This document shows positions 35,799-43,660 of a stretch of 64,000 nt of DNA, piece after piece. Both the position numbers and the translations under genes were made by a program. Every line of letters begins with the position of its first letter. Position 1 is the first letter of the stretch. The DNA comes from Gammaproteobacteria bacterium (GTDB taxonomy: Bacteria > Pseudomonadota > Gammaproteobacteria > Pseudomonadales > Cellvibrionaceae), in contig SEBV01000007.1 of NCBI GenBank assembly GCA_004172865.1, positions 248,001 to 312,000 of the forward strand. The letters run 5' to 3'. Below the pieces are notes generated by a model, which saw only the letters and a program-made list of their open reading frames with translations, was not told where the DNA came from and made no database searches.

Positions 35799-36050
35799 TT
35801 ATGGCCAGGGAGCAGGGTTGTCATTGATATATTGAGCGCCGCCCTCAGAAGGCTCCGGCTCTTGATTTGGAACACTCCCACCACCTTTGGCGATAGTGAT
35901 AAAACGTTCACGCGGTTCAATAAAATCGTCTTTAGAAAGTTGCGCAATTTTATGCGGCTGATTGGCTATAGCCCATTCGACTACCGAGTCGATTCGCGCC
36001 TCAAGTTCTTGCGCATAACTTAATTGTGGTTCCGAATTAAAAATTGACAT
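35799..36050 (-). CDS. small hypothetical protein, 83 aa
   Basis: I do not recognise this protein. It begins MSIFNSEPQLSYAQELEARID, has a short helix pair up to about residue 50, and ends in a flexible tail rich in Pro, Glu and Gly (GGGSVPNQEPEPSEGGAQYI). No signal peptide or membrane segment. It sits 39 bp after the gene at 36090-36305 and in the same orientation, so the pair is probably one transcript. AAGGTAAGTGCT just upstream offers a ribosome-binding site. Confidence 0.6.
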   Translation of the reverse strand: MSIFNSEPQLSYAQELEARIDSVVEWAIANQPHKIAQLSKDDFIEPRERFITIAKGGGSVPNQEPEPSEGGAQYINDNPAPWP

Positions 36051-36089
36051 AGCACTTACCTTAAAAGGTTAATTCAGGCTGCAAACTGA

Positions 36090-36305
36090 TTAGTGAGTCG
36101 AAACAGATTTATTACCTGCGGATACCCAATTACTCAATTCCAGGATGAGTTGGCGAATATCCAAAATTTCGCTAAAAAAAATGTCGCGTCCTACTAACGA
36201 GCGATATTTAGCTTCTGCAATTTGTTGTGCAATTTCGATGTCGTTTATGGCGTTTTTCAATCCAAAACGAGCTGAAAATTCCTGATGTTGTGTTGAGTGA
36301 ATCAT
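36090..36305 (-). CDS. small hypothetical protein, 71 aa
   Basis: Unrecognised, predicted to be largely helical (DIEIAQQIAEAKYRSLVGRD, then IRQLILELSNWVSAG). The frame is open seven codons further (to 36326), but the inner Met at 36305 has GGGGAT at a proper distance and is preferred. It is followed at 39 bp by another small gene. A long perfect hairpin (36400-36442) separates it from the hemerythrin gene upstream. Confidence 0.55.
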   Translation of the reverse strand: MIHSTQHQEFSARFGLKNAINDIEIAQQIAEAKYRSLVGRDIFFSEILDIRQLILELSNWVSAGNKSVSTH

Positions 36306-36399
36306 GACATTATCCCCAAGAGCCAAGTTTCATTATGGTAAAAAATTGTTTAACTTTCTTTACGGTCTCACTTTTGTTCTCGCTAGATACAGGGTTAAT

Positions 36400-36442
36400 T
36401 AGTTAATTGGCCATCACTTTCAATGTGATGGCCAATTAACTA
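36400..36442. repeat. 18-bp perfect inverted repeat
   Basis: TAGTTAATTGGCCATCAC and its exact inverse flank a 7-base loop. On the minus strand it lies about 95 bp beyond the hemerythrin stop, but it has no T-run, so a Rho-independent terminator of the usual kind is not shown. It could be a protein-binding dyad or a transcript-end hairpin. Confidence 0.75.
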
Positions 36443-36536
36443 GTTTCATCCTTGTAAACCTCGTTTCTTCCTTGTTAAATAATCCCTTTGTAAATGTGCT
36501 TCCCTTGCTGTCAATCGTTCTTCCTTGCCCAGCGTA

Positions 36537-37019
36537 TCACTTGTAATTAGCAAGCAACTCCGCTTTACGTTCGGCTAACTGTGCGCCCAATTCCGTTAAA
36601 TCCAATTTGGATTCTTTGGCTTTGGGGAACATTTCGTTTTGTTCTTCCTTAACGTGATGCTTCACGTACTCAGAGAGCACTTTAATTTTTGCATCAAACA
36701 TTTCGCCATCGGGTTCCTTACCTTCTACCTGAGCAATTAACTCTTTAAGCGTTGCGTGCTCAACAGTTGCTTCAGGAACTAACTCCTTGTCTTTTAACGC
36801 TGCTTTAACAGCAGGATAAAAAATTTCTTCCTCAATCTGTGCATGAACAGTTAGTTCTTTACAGATCATATTCACAATTTGCTTTTTACGAACATTTGAA
36901 CGGCTTTTTTCATATTCGTTAAACAAATCGTTTACAGCTTTATGATCTGCACGTAGCAAGGCTGTAGCTTCTTTTGCTTTTGGTGCAACATCGGCAGCTA
37001 ATTTTTTTGCAGTGGCCAT
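36537..37019 (-). CDS. hemerythrin HHE domain protein
   Basis: 160 residues of alpha-helical bundle with the histidine/glutamate pattern of the HHE family: LLRADHKAVNDLF (about 22-34), TVHAQIEEEIFYP (about 53-65), ATVEHATLKELI (about 83-94) and HHVKEEQNEMFPKAKE (about 115-130). Such proteins hold a diiron centre and bind oxygen or nitric oxide, or protect iron-sulfur centres in stress. It is cytoplasmic, with an Ala/Lys-rich start. The gene follows the 24-aa membrane protein gene by 41 bp and the larger membrane protein gene, in one probable operon under the stress motif at 38237. Confidence 0.92.
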   Translation of the reverse strand: MATAKKLAADVAPKAKEATALLRADHKAVNDLFNEYEKSRSNVRKKQIVNMICKELTVHAQIEEEIFYPAVKAALKDKELVPEATVEHATLKELIAQVEGKEPDGEMFDAKIKVLSEYVKHHVKEEQNEMFPKAKESKLDLTELGAQLAERKAELLANYK

Positions 37020-37060
37020 GTTAATTACCTCTAGTTAAGTTGCATTGATGTAAGAACGTT

Positions 37061-37135
37061 TTAGTGAACAAACAGAGCAATAAGAATGATGATTGGAATT
37101 GGGATTCCGAGAAAATATAAAAGTATTGAACGCAT
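37061..37135 (-). CDS. 24-residue hydrophobic mini-protein
   Basis: The complete product is MRSILLYFLGIPIPIIILIA plus LFVH, a single membrane helix with a Gly-x-Pro-x-Pro kink. The ATG has a textbook Shine-Dalgarno sequence (AGGAGA, seven bases upstream). I recall near-identical mini-proteins (xRSILLYFLGxPxPIIILIALFTH) beside stress genes in other proteobacteria; they have no assigned function. It lies between the membrane protein gene and the hemerythrin gene, all in the same orientation with gaps of 32 and 41 bp. Confidence 0.78.
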   Translation of the reverse strand: MRSILLYFLGIPIPIIILIALFVH

Positions 37136-37167
37136 AATGTTTCTCCTAAAATGAGTATTAAACGTGA

Positions 37168-38154
37168 TTACAAATCGCGTTGACGACCACCGTAAATCGC
37201 AGCCAAGCTAGCTACAAAAGCACCTATCAGTAAGGAAATAAACAACCACAGTGAACCGTAACTAGTCGCTTTGCGCGCTTTATCAGCGGCAGCTTTAGCA
37301 GCAGTTTCAGCTTCACGTAATTTGGTTTGGATTAAATCGAAGGTGGTGGTGATTCGTTTTTCAGCATCTTGCTGACTAACACCAACTTGTGGCGCTAATA
37401 ATTGGCCTGCGTAAGTCACATCTGCTGGTGGCAATTTACCGGTTGAAATTGCGTTCACGAAGATACGCGCAATTTCCGCTTGGGCTTCGCCTTTTGCTTT
37501 AGGGTCACTACTTCCAACCGCTGCAGTCGCGGGTGGTGGAGTGGCGGCGTCAGTCGGAGCAACAGCGGGAGTATTTTTACGGAATAAATAATCCAGGAAG
37601 TACGTGAAGGATTTATCGCCTTCAGCTTTCTCATCAGGATTAGCTGAATTCGCCGAAGCAGCTACCGCAGCCGCACCGCCCGTTGCAGCAGTACCCGCAA
37701 CCGCAGCACCAGTTTGCACTGCGCCGCCAATTACTGATGAAATTACTGATGTTAATAAAGTTGCAGTCACTAAAGTTGCTACAGCCCAAGCTAAAAAGCC
37801 ATGTGCGGTATCACGAAAGTAAACTTCATCAGAATGAGTAGCTACCCAACGCGCTCTTAAGCGGCCAGCGATATAACCACCAAGACCAGAAGCAATGAGA
37901 GAGGTGAGTGTGATCCACACAATGGTGGTAACACTCCAGGTAGTACCGCTAATACCTTCATGTGCCCATGGTGAAACGGCTGAAAGACCCAAGCCAGTTC
38001 CTAGCAATAAAAGAATCAAGGATAGGGCTGCGGCTGCGGCTGCACCAGCAAAAATCGCACCCCAGGAAACAGCGCCTAATGCATTGGGTAAGGTTGACAA
38101 TGTGGTGTCTCGACCATAGTCCGGTGAGATGGTTTGTGCACTACGAATTTCCAT
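37168..38154 (-). CDS. multi-pass membrane protein of unknown function, 328 aa
   Basis: Four membrane helices: about 27-57 (glycine- and alanine-rich), 73-97, 117-145 and 302-322. Between helices 3 and 4 lies a long soluble segment (about 160-300) with an Ala/Thr/Pro-rich stretch and a helical part (QQDAEKRITTTFDLIQTKL, then AETAAKAAADKARKA). The N-terminus (ALGAVSWGAIFAGAAAAAAL) is typical of a conserved membrane family near stress genes. No enzyme motif is visible. It is the first gene of the probable operon with the mini-protein and hemerythrin, with the 19-bp stress motif 82 bases upstream. Start preceded by GGAGG. Confidence 0.8.
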   Translation of the reverse strand: MEIRSAQTISPDYGRDTTLSTLPNALGAVSWGAIFAGAAAAAALSLILLLLGTGLGLSAVSPWAHEGISGTTWSVTTIVWITLTSLIASGLGGYIAGRLRARWVATHSDEVYFRDTAHGFLAWAVATLVTATLLTSVISSVIGGAVQTGAAVAGTAATGGAAAVAASANSANPDEKAEGDKSFTYFLDYLFRKNTPAVAPTDAATPPPATAAVGSSDPKAKGEAQAEIARIFVNAISTGKLPPADVTYAGQLLAPQVGVSQQDAEKRITTTFDLIQTKLREAETAAKAAADKARKATSYGSLWLFISLLIGAFVASLAAIYGGRQRDL

Positions 38155-38236
38155 AAAAACCTCCAGAAAAAATTACCTATGCAAAATTGCAGGAATTTGT
38201 ATTTAGCATCTGCAGAATAGGAATTTTAAGCTGTGT

Positions 38237-38255
38237 AATCAGTTCGTTAGCGCAC
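38237..38255 (-). promoter_or_regulatory. 19-bp stress motif upstream of the membrane protein-hemerythrin operon
   Basis: Minus strand reads GTGCGCTAACGAACTGATT, 82 bases before the start at 38154. Confidence 0.65.
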
Positions 38256-38330
38256 CATGATTTGACAAATGTAATGAGGATATAAACACGCGAGATTAAA
38301 ATTGAAAAATAATAAAAATTTGGGGGGGTT

Positions 38331-38360
38331 AAAAAGAAAAACCCCCGTAAAAACGGGGGT
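38331..38360 (-). terminator. Rho-independent terminator of the PRC-barrel gene
   Basis: The stem ACCCCCGT / ACGGGGGT with a 4-base loop is followed on the minus strand by TTTTTCTTTTT. It lies 32 bp beyond the PRC-barrel stop. Confidence 0.9.
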
Positions 38361-38392
38361 CATATTCAAGTTCAAGTCGGCAAACTAAAAAA

Positions 38393-38797
38393 TTAATTTG
38401 GCGCTTTGGTTCCGTAATATGCATGAATGTCATTAGTCAATGACGGGTCGGCCAAATTTGGCCATGCATCTTTATCGAAACCTGGTGCGTTTTTCAAACG
38501 GTCTTTACTAACGTTCAAAATAAAACGCTTGTTTTCAGTATCTAATTTTAAAGCGCTCCAGGGCACCGCGAAAAGTTTTTCGCCGAGGCCCAAAAAGGAA
38601 CCGAAAGATAATACAGCATAAGAAATTTCGCCGGTGGCTACATCAAGCATAATTTCTTTAATGTCGCCAATATTTTCTTCATCGAGGTTGTAAACATCAT
38701 CGCCAATTAATGTATCAGCGCCCATTAATTGTGGGCCTGGGCCGTTGTGGAAATTGGTTTTATAGATGCCATAAGTATCGCGAGTTTCGTAGCTCAT
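38393..38797 (-). CDS. PRC-barrel domain protein
   Basis: 134 residues. The PRC-barrel beta fold is seen in TLIGDDVYNLDEENIGDIKEI, then YAVLSFGSFLGLGEKLFAVPW and the TENKRFILNVSKDRLKNAPGF segment. Such stand-alone PRC-barrel proteins are common among stress-induced genes; the domain usually binds partners rather than catalysing. The inner Met at 38797 is taken as start because GGAGAT lies at the right distance; the frame is open eight codons more. Monocistronic, with a terminator, and a copy of the 19-bp stress motif at 38907-38925. Confidence 0.9.
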   Translation of the reverse strand: MSYETRDTYGIYKTNFHNGPGPQLMGADTLIGDDVYNLDEENIGDIKEIMLDVATGEISYAVLSFGSFLGLGEKLFAVPWSALKLDTENKRFILNVSKDRLKNAPGFDKDAWPNLADPSLTNDIHAYYGTKAPN

Positions 38798-38906
38798 TTT
38801 GAATCTCCAGTCTGTTAGCAATCGTGTTTGTAAGTTAACTATTTAGAAGCACTGGCGCTATGCCTTTTGCACTTTCACGATGAAATTTACGCGCAATTGA
38901 ATATGG

Positions 38907-38925
38907 CCTCTGTACGACAACTCAC
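38907..38925 (-). promoter_or_regulatory. 19-bp stress motif upstream of the PRC-barrel gene
   Basis: Minus strand reads GTGAGTTGTCGTACAGAGG, 109 bases before the start. The more divergent members of the set are this one and 60180-60198, which resemble each other (GTGAG....CGTACAGA). Confidence 0.5.
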
Positions 38926-39598
38926 ACACTTTTGAATAAAAATCAATTTTTATTTTGTGTTAAATGTTAAAAAATATTTATCGATGTGGCGCGCAAATTT
39001 ATTTAACAGATTCACCTAAAACATGACTTTTTTATCGCATAACTAGAACTGTTTATCAAAATTTATATTTATATTTTTGTGTGCTCGATTTTTACGACTA
39101 GGCTTCAACCAAGCTGAAATTTTATTCAGCAGATTCACGCATAACTAATTGAAGTTTTAAACTCGCTAATTTAATTAAATGCGGAAGAGTAGAATTGAAG
39201 TTGAATTAAGGTTATCGCCCAGTGATTCATGCCCTAAAAATTAAGCTTTGGTTAAAAAACGACAGAAAGGCTAATAATTTATAGGGCAAAGTTGGCATGA
39301 TTTTTCGCTTTTTTAATCTATGTACGACAACGCACTGATTCAAAGCTGGTTAACAATTAGTCTTTATGCGTTTAAGCGACTTTATATCGAGCGCTTATTG
39401 TAGTGTTGGGACTTGGGTATTTCACAGTTTAACAGTCGCTAACGTTATACCTAGCGATCTAAGAAGCAGCGTTGGAATTCTGCGCTGTGTAAGTTTCAAA
39501 CGGATATGGATTAACCTCGCATGCATCCTTTTAAAGCATGCTCGGCCAGTAATTCATAATGAGATAAAAGTTTTGCTGTATAAAACTTGGGAAATTGA
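38926..39598. other. AT-rich intergenic region
   Basis: About 670 bp between the divergent PRC-barrel and GGDEF-EAL genes, without a supported gene. It holds the stress motif at 39322-39340. A plus-strand frame from 39366 overlaps the GGDEF-EAL gene in another frame and is not credible. Confidence 0.5.
39322..39340 (+). promoter_or_regulatory. 19-bp stress motif upstream of the GGDEF-EAL gene
   Basis: GTACGACAACGCACTGATT on the plus strand, 258 bases before the start at 39599. Confidence 0.6.
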
Positions 39599-41764
39599 AT
39601 GCAAAGTCGTAACCAAACTCATGTATTGCTTATCGAAAGCGATCCTCTCGAAGCGAAGCGAGTTCAAGATGTACTTGCCGAGGTTGAGTCTAATCCTTAT
39701 TGCCTTGAGTCGGTCACTACTGTTGCAGAAGCTCGAAGTCGTCTGCGCCAACCAATGGGCGATTATTTGATTGATATCGTTATTATCAATCAGGCTTCGA
39801 CAGTATCCACAGCTAGTGACACCGATCTCTTACCCTTCGAACAAATTGCCTTTCTCGCACCCCACGCGTTAATCTTGGTGTTGGATGATGATGACCAACG
39901 CGGTCATCTTGCTCTCGAAAAAGGTGCTCACGAATATTTAGCGAAATCACATATTGATTCTTATTGGCTGCCCCGCGTGTTGCGTTACATGATGCAACAG
40001 CGTCAACAGGAACTTGTGGTTTTGGCAGCGGAAAAAGCGCTTTACGATGAAAAAGTGCGTTCGCAAATTGCCTTGAATTCAATTGGCGATGCAATCCTCA
40101 CGACTGATTTATTCGGTGATTTAATTTATATGAATCACGCCGCCGAAATTCTAATTGGCTGCTCTCGTGAGAACGCCTTGGGTCGTCCGCTTACAGAAGT
40201 GTTTAAAATTATTAATCGGAATACTCGACTTCCTGCACCTAATCCTGCGCTTCACGTGATTGAAAATAACAGCAGTCAAGGTTTGGATTCAGATGTGAAA
40301 TTATTGCGGGGAGATGGCTCCGAGCTTTCTATCGAGAAGTCGGCAACGCCAATTCATGATCGCGATGGCAGTGTTACGGGTGCGATTATTGTATTTCACG
40401 ATGTGAGTGAATCGCGCACCATGGCGATGAAAATGACGCATCTCGCGCAACACGATTTTCTCACCGGTTTACCCAATCGTATGTTGCTCACCGAGCGACT
40501 ATCGCAAGCTATTGGTATGGCTTATCGCAACCTTACACAAGTTGCGTTGTTATTTATTGATGTCGATTTTTTCAAGCATATTAACGACTCGCTCGGACAC
40601 GCAGTTGGGGATGAATTATTAAAATCCATTGCTGCTCGTTTAGTAAGTTGTGTGCGCGCAACTGATACCGTTTGTCGTCAAGGCGGTGATGAGTTCGTTA
40701 TTTTGTTAACCGAAATTGAGCGACCGCAGGATGCAGCAATCACTGTAGAGAAATTATTCAGTGCTTTCTCGGAACCCCATCATATAGGTGTGCATGAATT
40801 GCATATCTCGCTCAGTGTCGGCATCAGCATTTATCCTGGTGATGGAAAAGATGCAGAAATCCTGATGCAAAATGCTGATGCTGCTATGTATCACGCGAAA
40901 ATGCTCGGTCGTAATAACTTCCAATTTTTCAAAATGGAAATGAACACCAAAGCAGTACATCGCGCTTTTATTGAATCGAGTTTGCGTCGCGCTATTAAAC
41001 GCAATGAATTTGTACTTCACTATCAGCCGAAGGTGGATATAGCTTCGGGTGTAATTATCGGTGCTGAAGCTTTAATTCGTTGGGATGATCCGCAACAAGG
41101 CGGCCTGGTTCAACCTGAGGAGTTTTTAGCTATCGCAGAAGAATGCGGCCTTATAGTGGCGATAGGAAACTGGGTGCTGCGTGAAGTTTGCGGTCAGTTG
41201 CGTGCCTGGTTGAAAGCGGGTTTGCGAATTCTTCCTGTATCCATAAATATTTCGGCAGCGGAATTAAAACATAAATATTTTTTAAACAGTATTAATGATG
41301 CGTTACAAGAAACTGGATTGCCACCTTATTATTTGGAGCTGGAGTTTACTGAAACAATTCTTATGCGCGATGCTGAATTGTCAGTCACTATTCTTGAATC
41401 TTTAAAGGCGATTGGTGTGCAATTAGCTATTGATGATTTTGGGACGGGCTATTCAAGTTTAAGTTATCTACAACGGTTTCCAGTTGATACTTTGAAAATT
41501 GATAAATCTTTTATGCGTGATTTGGAATTGAATGCAGACAACTCAACTATTGTGAGTGCAATCATTGCAATGGGCAGAAATCTTAGGCAGCGGGTGTTGG
41601 CTGAAGGTGTGGAAACATCTGAGCAGCTAGCATTTTTGCGCGCTCATAGATGTAGTGAGGCACAAGGTTTTTATTTAAGCCCGCCGTTAACGGCAGATGA
41701 GTTCTCAAAATCGATGTCCAGTAATGTACTTCCGGTGTTGAGTGTACGGCAACGAACTGATTAG
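39599..41764 (+). CDS. receiver-like-PAS-GGDEF-EAL cyclic-di-GMP protein
   Basis: 721 residues. An N-terminal receiver-like domain (about 7-125) is followed by PAS (about 155-275), GGDEF (about 285-445) with intact GGDEF at 362-366, and EAL (about 460-705) with E490-A-L492, DDFGTGYSSLSYL and KIDKSFM. Both catalytic motifs look intact, so it may make, degrade or switch between the two activities on cyclic di-GMP. In the receiver the residue at the phosphorylation position is Asn (IDIVIINQAS instead of a DLxxxD-type motif), so it is probably not phosphorylated, though LAKSH keeps the conserved Lys. Start is weakly supported (GGGAAATTGA). It is monocistronic, under a copy of the stress motif. 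Confidence 0.93.
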   Translation: MQSRNQTHVLLIESDPLEAKRVQDVLAEVESNPYCLESVTTVAEARSRLRQPMGDYLIDIVIINQASTVSTASDTDLLPFEQIAFLAPHALILVLDDDDQRGHLALEKGAHEYLAKSHIDSYWLPRVLRYMMQQRQQELVVLAAEKALYDEKVRSQIALNSIGDAILTTDLFGDLIYMNHAAEILIGCSRENALGRPLTEVFKIINRNTRLPAPNPALHVIENNSSQGLDSDVKLLRGDGSELSIEKSATPIHDRDGSVTGAIIVFHDVSESRTMAMKMTHLAQHDFLTGLPNRMLLTERLSQAIGMAYRNLTQVALLFIDVDFFKHINDSLGHAVGDELLKSIAARLVSCVRATDTVCRQGGDEFVILLTEIERPQDAAITVEKLFSAFSEPHHIGVHELHISLSVGISIYPGDGKDAEILMQNADAAMYHAKMLGRNNFQFFKMEMNTKAVHRAFIESSLRRAIKRNEFVLHYQPKVDIASGVIIGAEALIRWDDPQQGGLVQPEEFLAIAEECGLIVAIGNWVLREVCGQLRAWLKAGLRILPVSINISAAELKHKYFLNSINDALQETGLPPYYLELEFTETILMRDAELSVTILESLKAIGVQLAIDDFGTGYSSLSYLQRFPVDTLKIDKSFMRDLELNADNSTIVSAIIAMGRNLRQRVLAEGVETSEQLAFLRAHRCSEAQGFYLSPPLTADEFSKSMSSNVLPVLSVRQRTD

Positions 41765-41848
41765 ATTAAGCCAGAAGTTTATTCTTGCTCCAAGTTGCAC
41801 ACCGCAGCTTTCCCTCACGAATAAATTTTATTAACAGGAGATTTAAAA

Positions 41849-42163
41849 ATGAAAAAAATTACTTCATATTTTTCATTAGTGTTTATGGCTATGGCGCTTT
41901 TCTCAATGGTTGCTTGCTCAGCTACTCATAAGCGTGAAAGTACCGGTGAATATGTTGATGACACCGTTATTACTACACGAGTTAAAGCTGCAATCGTGAA
42001 AGAAGACACTTTGAAAGTGAGTGAAATCAACGTAGAAACTTTTAAAGGCGTTGTTCAACTCAGCGGCTTTGTATCTTCACAAGCTGACGTTAACACTGCA
42101 GTGCGCGTAGCAGGTGGTGTAGGTGGTGTGAAATCAGTTAAAAATGATATACGACTGAAGTAG
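41849..42163 (+). CDS. single BON domain lipoprotein
   Basis: 104 residues. The signal peptide ends in a lipobox (FSMVAC), so Cys23 is probably lipidated. One BON domain follows (about 36-104, DTVITTRVKAAIVKEDTLKV to KSVKNDIRLK). It is a likely periplasmic outer-membrane or inner-membrane anchored relative of the OsmY-like protein at 13971. AGGAGAT lies just before the ATG. The gene has its own strong terminator; no stress motif is seen in the 84 bp upstream, so it may be co-transcribed with the GGDEF-EAL gene. Confidence 0.92.
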   Translation: MKKITSYFSLVFMAMALFSMVACSATHKRESTGEYVDDTVITTRVKAAIVKEDTLKVSEINVETFKGVVQLSGFVSSQADVNTAVRVAGGVGGVKSVKNDIRLK

Positions 42164-42197
42164 GTCACTCCTGGCTAGCATTAACTGTGTTAGCTAT

Positions 42198-42252
42198 AAA
42201 AACCGCTATTTAAGATTACAAAACATCGTGAACTTAAATAGTGGTTTTTTTT
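42198..42252 (+). terminator. Rho-independent terminator of the BON lipoprotein gene
   Basis: AACCGCTATTTAAG pairs with CTTAAATAGTGGTT across an 18-base loop (one G-T pair) and is followed by a T-run. Confidence 0.9.
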
Positions 42253-42520
42253 GCTTTAAATTTGCTGAAAAATTATAGGTGGATCACGGGTGAAGTGGCG
42301 TGCTTATTCTTAATTTATAAAATGGATGAACAAATATAAATGGCAGTTAAACTTTAGACGTGAAGAAAATAAAGATTAGATAGGGGTAAAAGAATTGGAT
42401 TCAAAATTAATAATAAAGTATGAGGGAGTTATGAGGTTTTAATTTTACTGGCTATGTTAAATAAAGTTTACCGCAGCTAAACGATCTGCGGTGACTCTTT
42501 AAATTAGTGGCAAGCCGCAA

Positions 42521-42877
42521 TTAATTGCGGCGAGCTACTAATAAGCCAAACAAAAAGCTAATGGCTACACCAGCACCTAACACAGTCCATGGTTGTTCAT
42601 GAACGTATTGGTTAGTGTATTCAGCAGTTTGACGAGCTTGCTGAATGAGTGAGCGATTTGCTTCGCCCAAAGTTGTTTTGGCAAGACTAATACGATCAGT
42701 GATGCGTGCTTTAGCCTTATCCAAATCTTCGCCAGAGAGTGATGCAGTTTCTTTCAGAAGAGCTTCAATATCGCTCACGAAATATTTGAATTCCTTTGAA
42801 ATGTCCACAGACGCATCTTTGATTTCAGCGCCAGCATCCAGCAATGTTGATTTAAGCGTTTCAGTTTGAGTTGACAT
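42521..42877 (-). CDS. DUF883 (ElaB/YqjD-like) membrane-anchored protein
   Basis: 118 residues: a long amphipathic helical region (about 1-85) and a C-terminal membrane anchor (WTVLGAGVAISFLFGLLVARRN). The YVHEQPWTVLGAGVAISFLF block is diagnostic of the family, which in E. coli (YqjD, ElaB) is inner-membrane anchored, stationary-phase induced and ribosome-associated. The ATG at 42877 has AAGGAT upstream; the frame is open 42 more codons but that part is not conserved-looking. A copy of the stress motif is 109 bases upstream. Confidence 0.9.
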   Translation of the reverse strand: MSTQTETLKSTLLDAGAEIKDASVDISKEFKYFVSDIEALLKETASLSGEDLDKAKARITDRISLAKTTLGEANRSLIQQARQTAEYTNQYVHEQPWTVLGAGVAISFLFGLLVARRN

Positions 42878-42986
42878 ACAGCTATCCTTTTGTTGATTAA
42901 TGAGCAGCCCAGAATTTACGTGAAGCAAAGATTTGTCCTTCAATAATTTCGAACTGTAGGCGGAAAATAAAGCTAAACCCGCGCTG

Positions 42987-43005
42987 GATCTGTTCGTCAG
43001 CACAC
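42987..43005 (-). promoter_or_regulatory. 19-bp stress motif upstream of the DUF883 gene
   Basis: Minus strand reads GTGTGCTGACGAACAGATC, 109 bases before the start at 42877. Confidence 0.6.
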
Positions 43006-43169
43006 CTAAAATTACTTTCGCAAAATGCTTGAGTTATTCCAACTTTTAAGCTAGTTACCGCACCGATGTAGAAGCGCAATAATTTTATTGTGTAATCGTA
43101 AATGCCGAATTTGGTTTGATGTTTTTAAATTTTAAATCTACACATTAAATAAATGTCAGAGGTCTAGCA

Positions 43170-43394
43170 ATGAACAGAGATATGATGAATAACGATGATT
43201 TTTACAGCAGTAAAATTAATCCACATATTGGTGAGCAACCGCGTAAGTTGATGGCGCGAAAAGACAAAAAGCATAAGTTTTTTGATGGCGATTTCGATGA
43301 CATAGAAATGGATAAACATCGCCAAACCTACAAGCGCGCTGCTGCCAAATATTCTACCCGAATTCAGTTACACTCAAGCGAAGTCATTTTTTAA
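43170..43394 (+). CDS. small charged hypothetical protein, 74 aa
   Basis: Unrecognised. The protein is hydrophilic and rich in Lys, Asp and Met, with KDKKHKFFDGDFDDIEMDKH in the middle; no membrane segment or signal peptide. It is preceded by GAGGTCTAGCA, a modest ribosome-binding site. It is divergent from the DUF883 gene and 55 bp before the 46-aa membrane protein gene, with which it may form a transcript. Confidence 0.5.
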   Translation: MNRDMMNNDDFYSSKINPHIGEQPRKLMARKDKKHKFFDGDFDDIEMDKHRQTYKRAAAKYSTRIQLHSSEVIF

Positions 43395-43449
43395 TAGTAA
43401 GCTGTTAATTAAAAATAACTAAATTTATTACGCGACAACGGAGAAATGT

Positions 43450-43590
43450 ATGAAGATATCAAAGCCCTTAGCAGTTTTAGTGAGTTTGATTTGCCTTGCG
43501 GCAGTCATATTCGTCGTCTATGGCTTGCGCACAGACTGCGCTCATACAGCCGGATACGTCGATTGTAGCGCGCCGAAAAGCAATCCCTAA
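43450..43590 (+). CDS. small membrane protein with two C-terminal cysteines, 46 aa
   Basis: MKISKPLAVLVSLICLAAVI continues with FVVYGLRTDCAHTAGYVDCS and a short tail. One membrane helix or uncleaved signal is followed by a short region with two cysteines nine residues apart that could form a disulfide in the periplasm. CGGAGAA lies just before the start. A terminator follows 20 bp after the stop, which supports a real gene. No known family. Confidence 0.6.
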   Translation: MKISKPLAVLVSLICLAAVIFVVYGLRTDCAHTAGYVDCSAPKSNP

Positions 43591-43610
43591 TGTAGTTCGA
43601 TATTTAAATA

Positions 43611-43640
43611 AAAAAGCCGCTTTAGTAAGCGGCTTTTTAT
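43611..43640 (+). terminator. Rho-independent terminator
   Basis: AAGCCGCTT / AAGCGGCTT with a 4-base loop, followed by a T-run, 20 bp after the 46-aa gene. Confidence 0.92.
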
Positions 43641-43660
43641 TTGAATGTGTGATGGTTTAC

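Noticed and set aside
39366-39770. 134-codon plus-strand frame
   Set aside because: Overlaps the well-supported GGDEF-EAL gene in another frame and has no family features.
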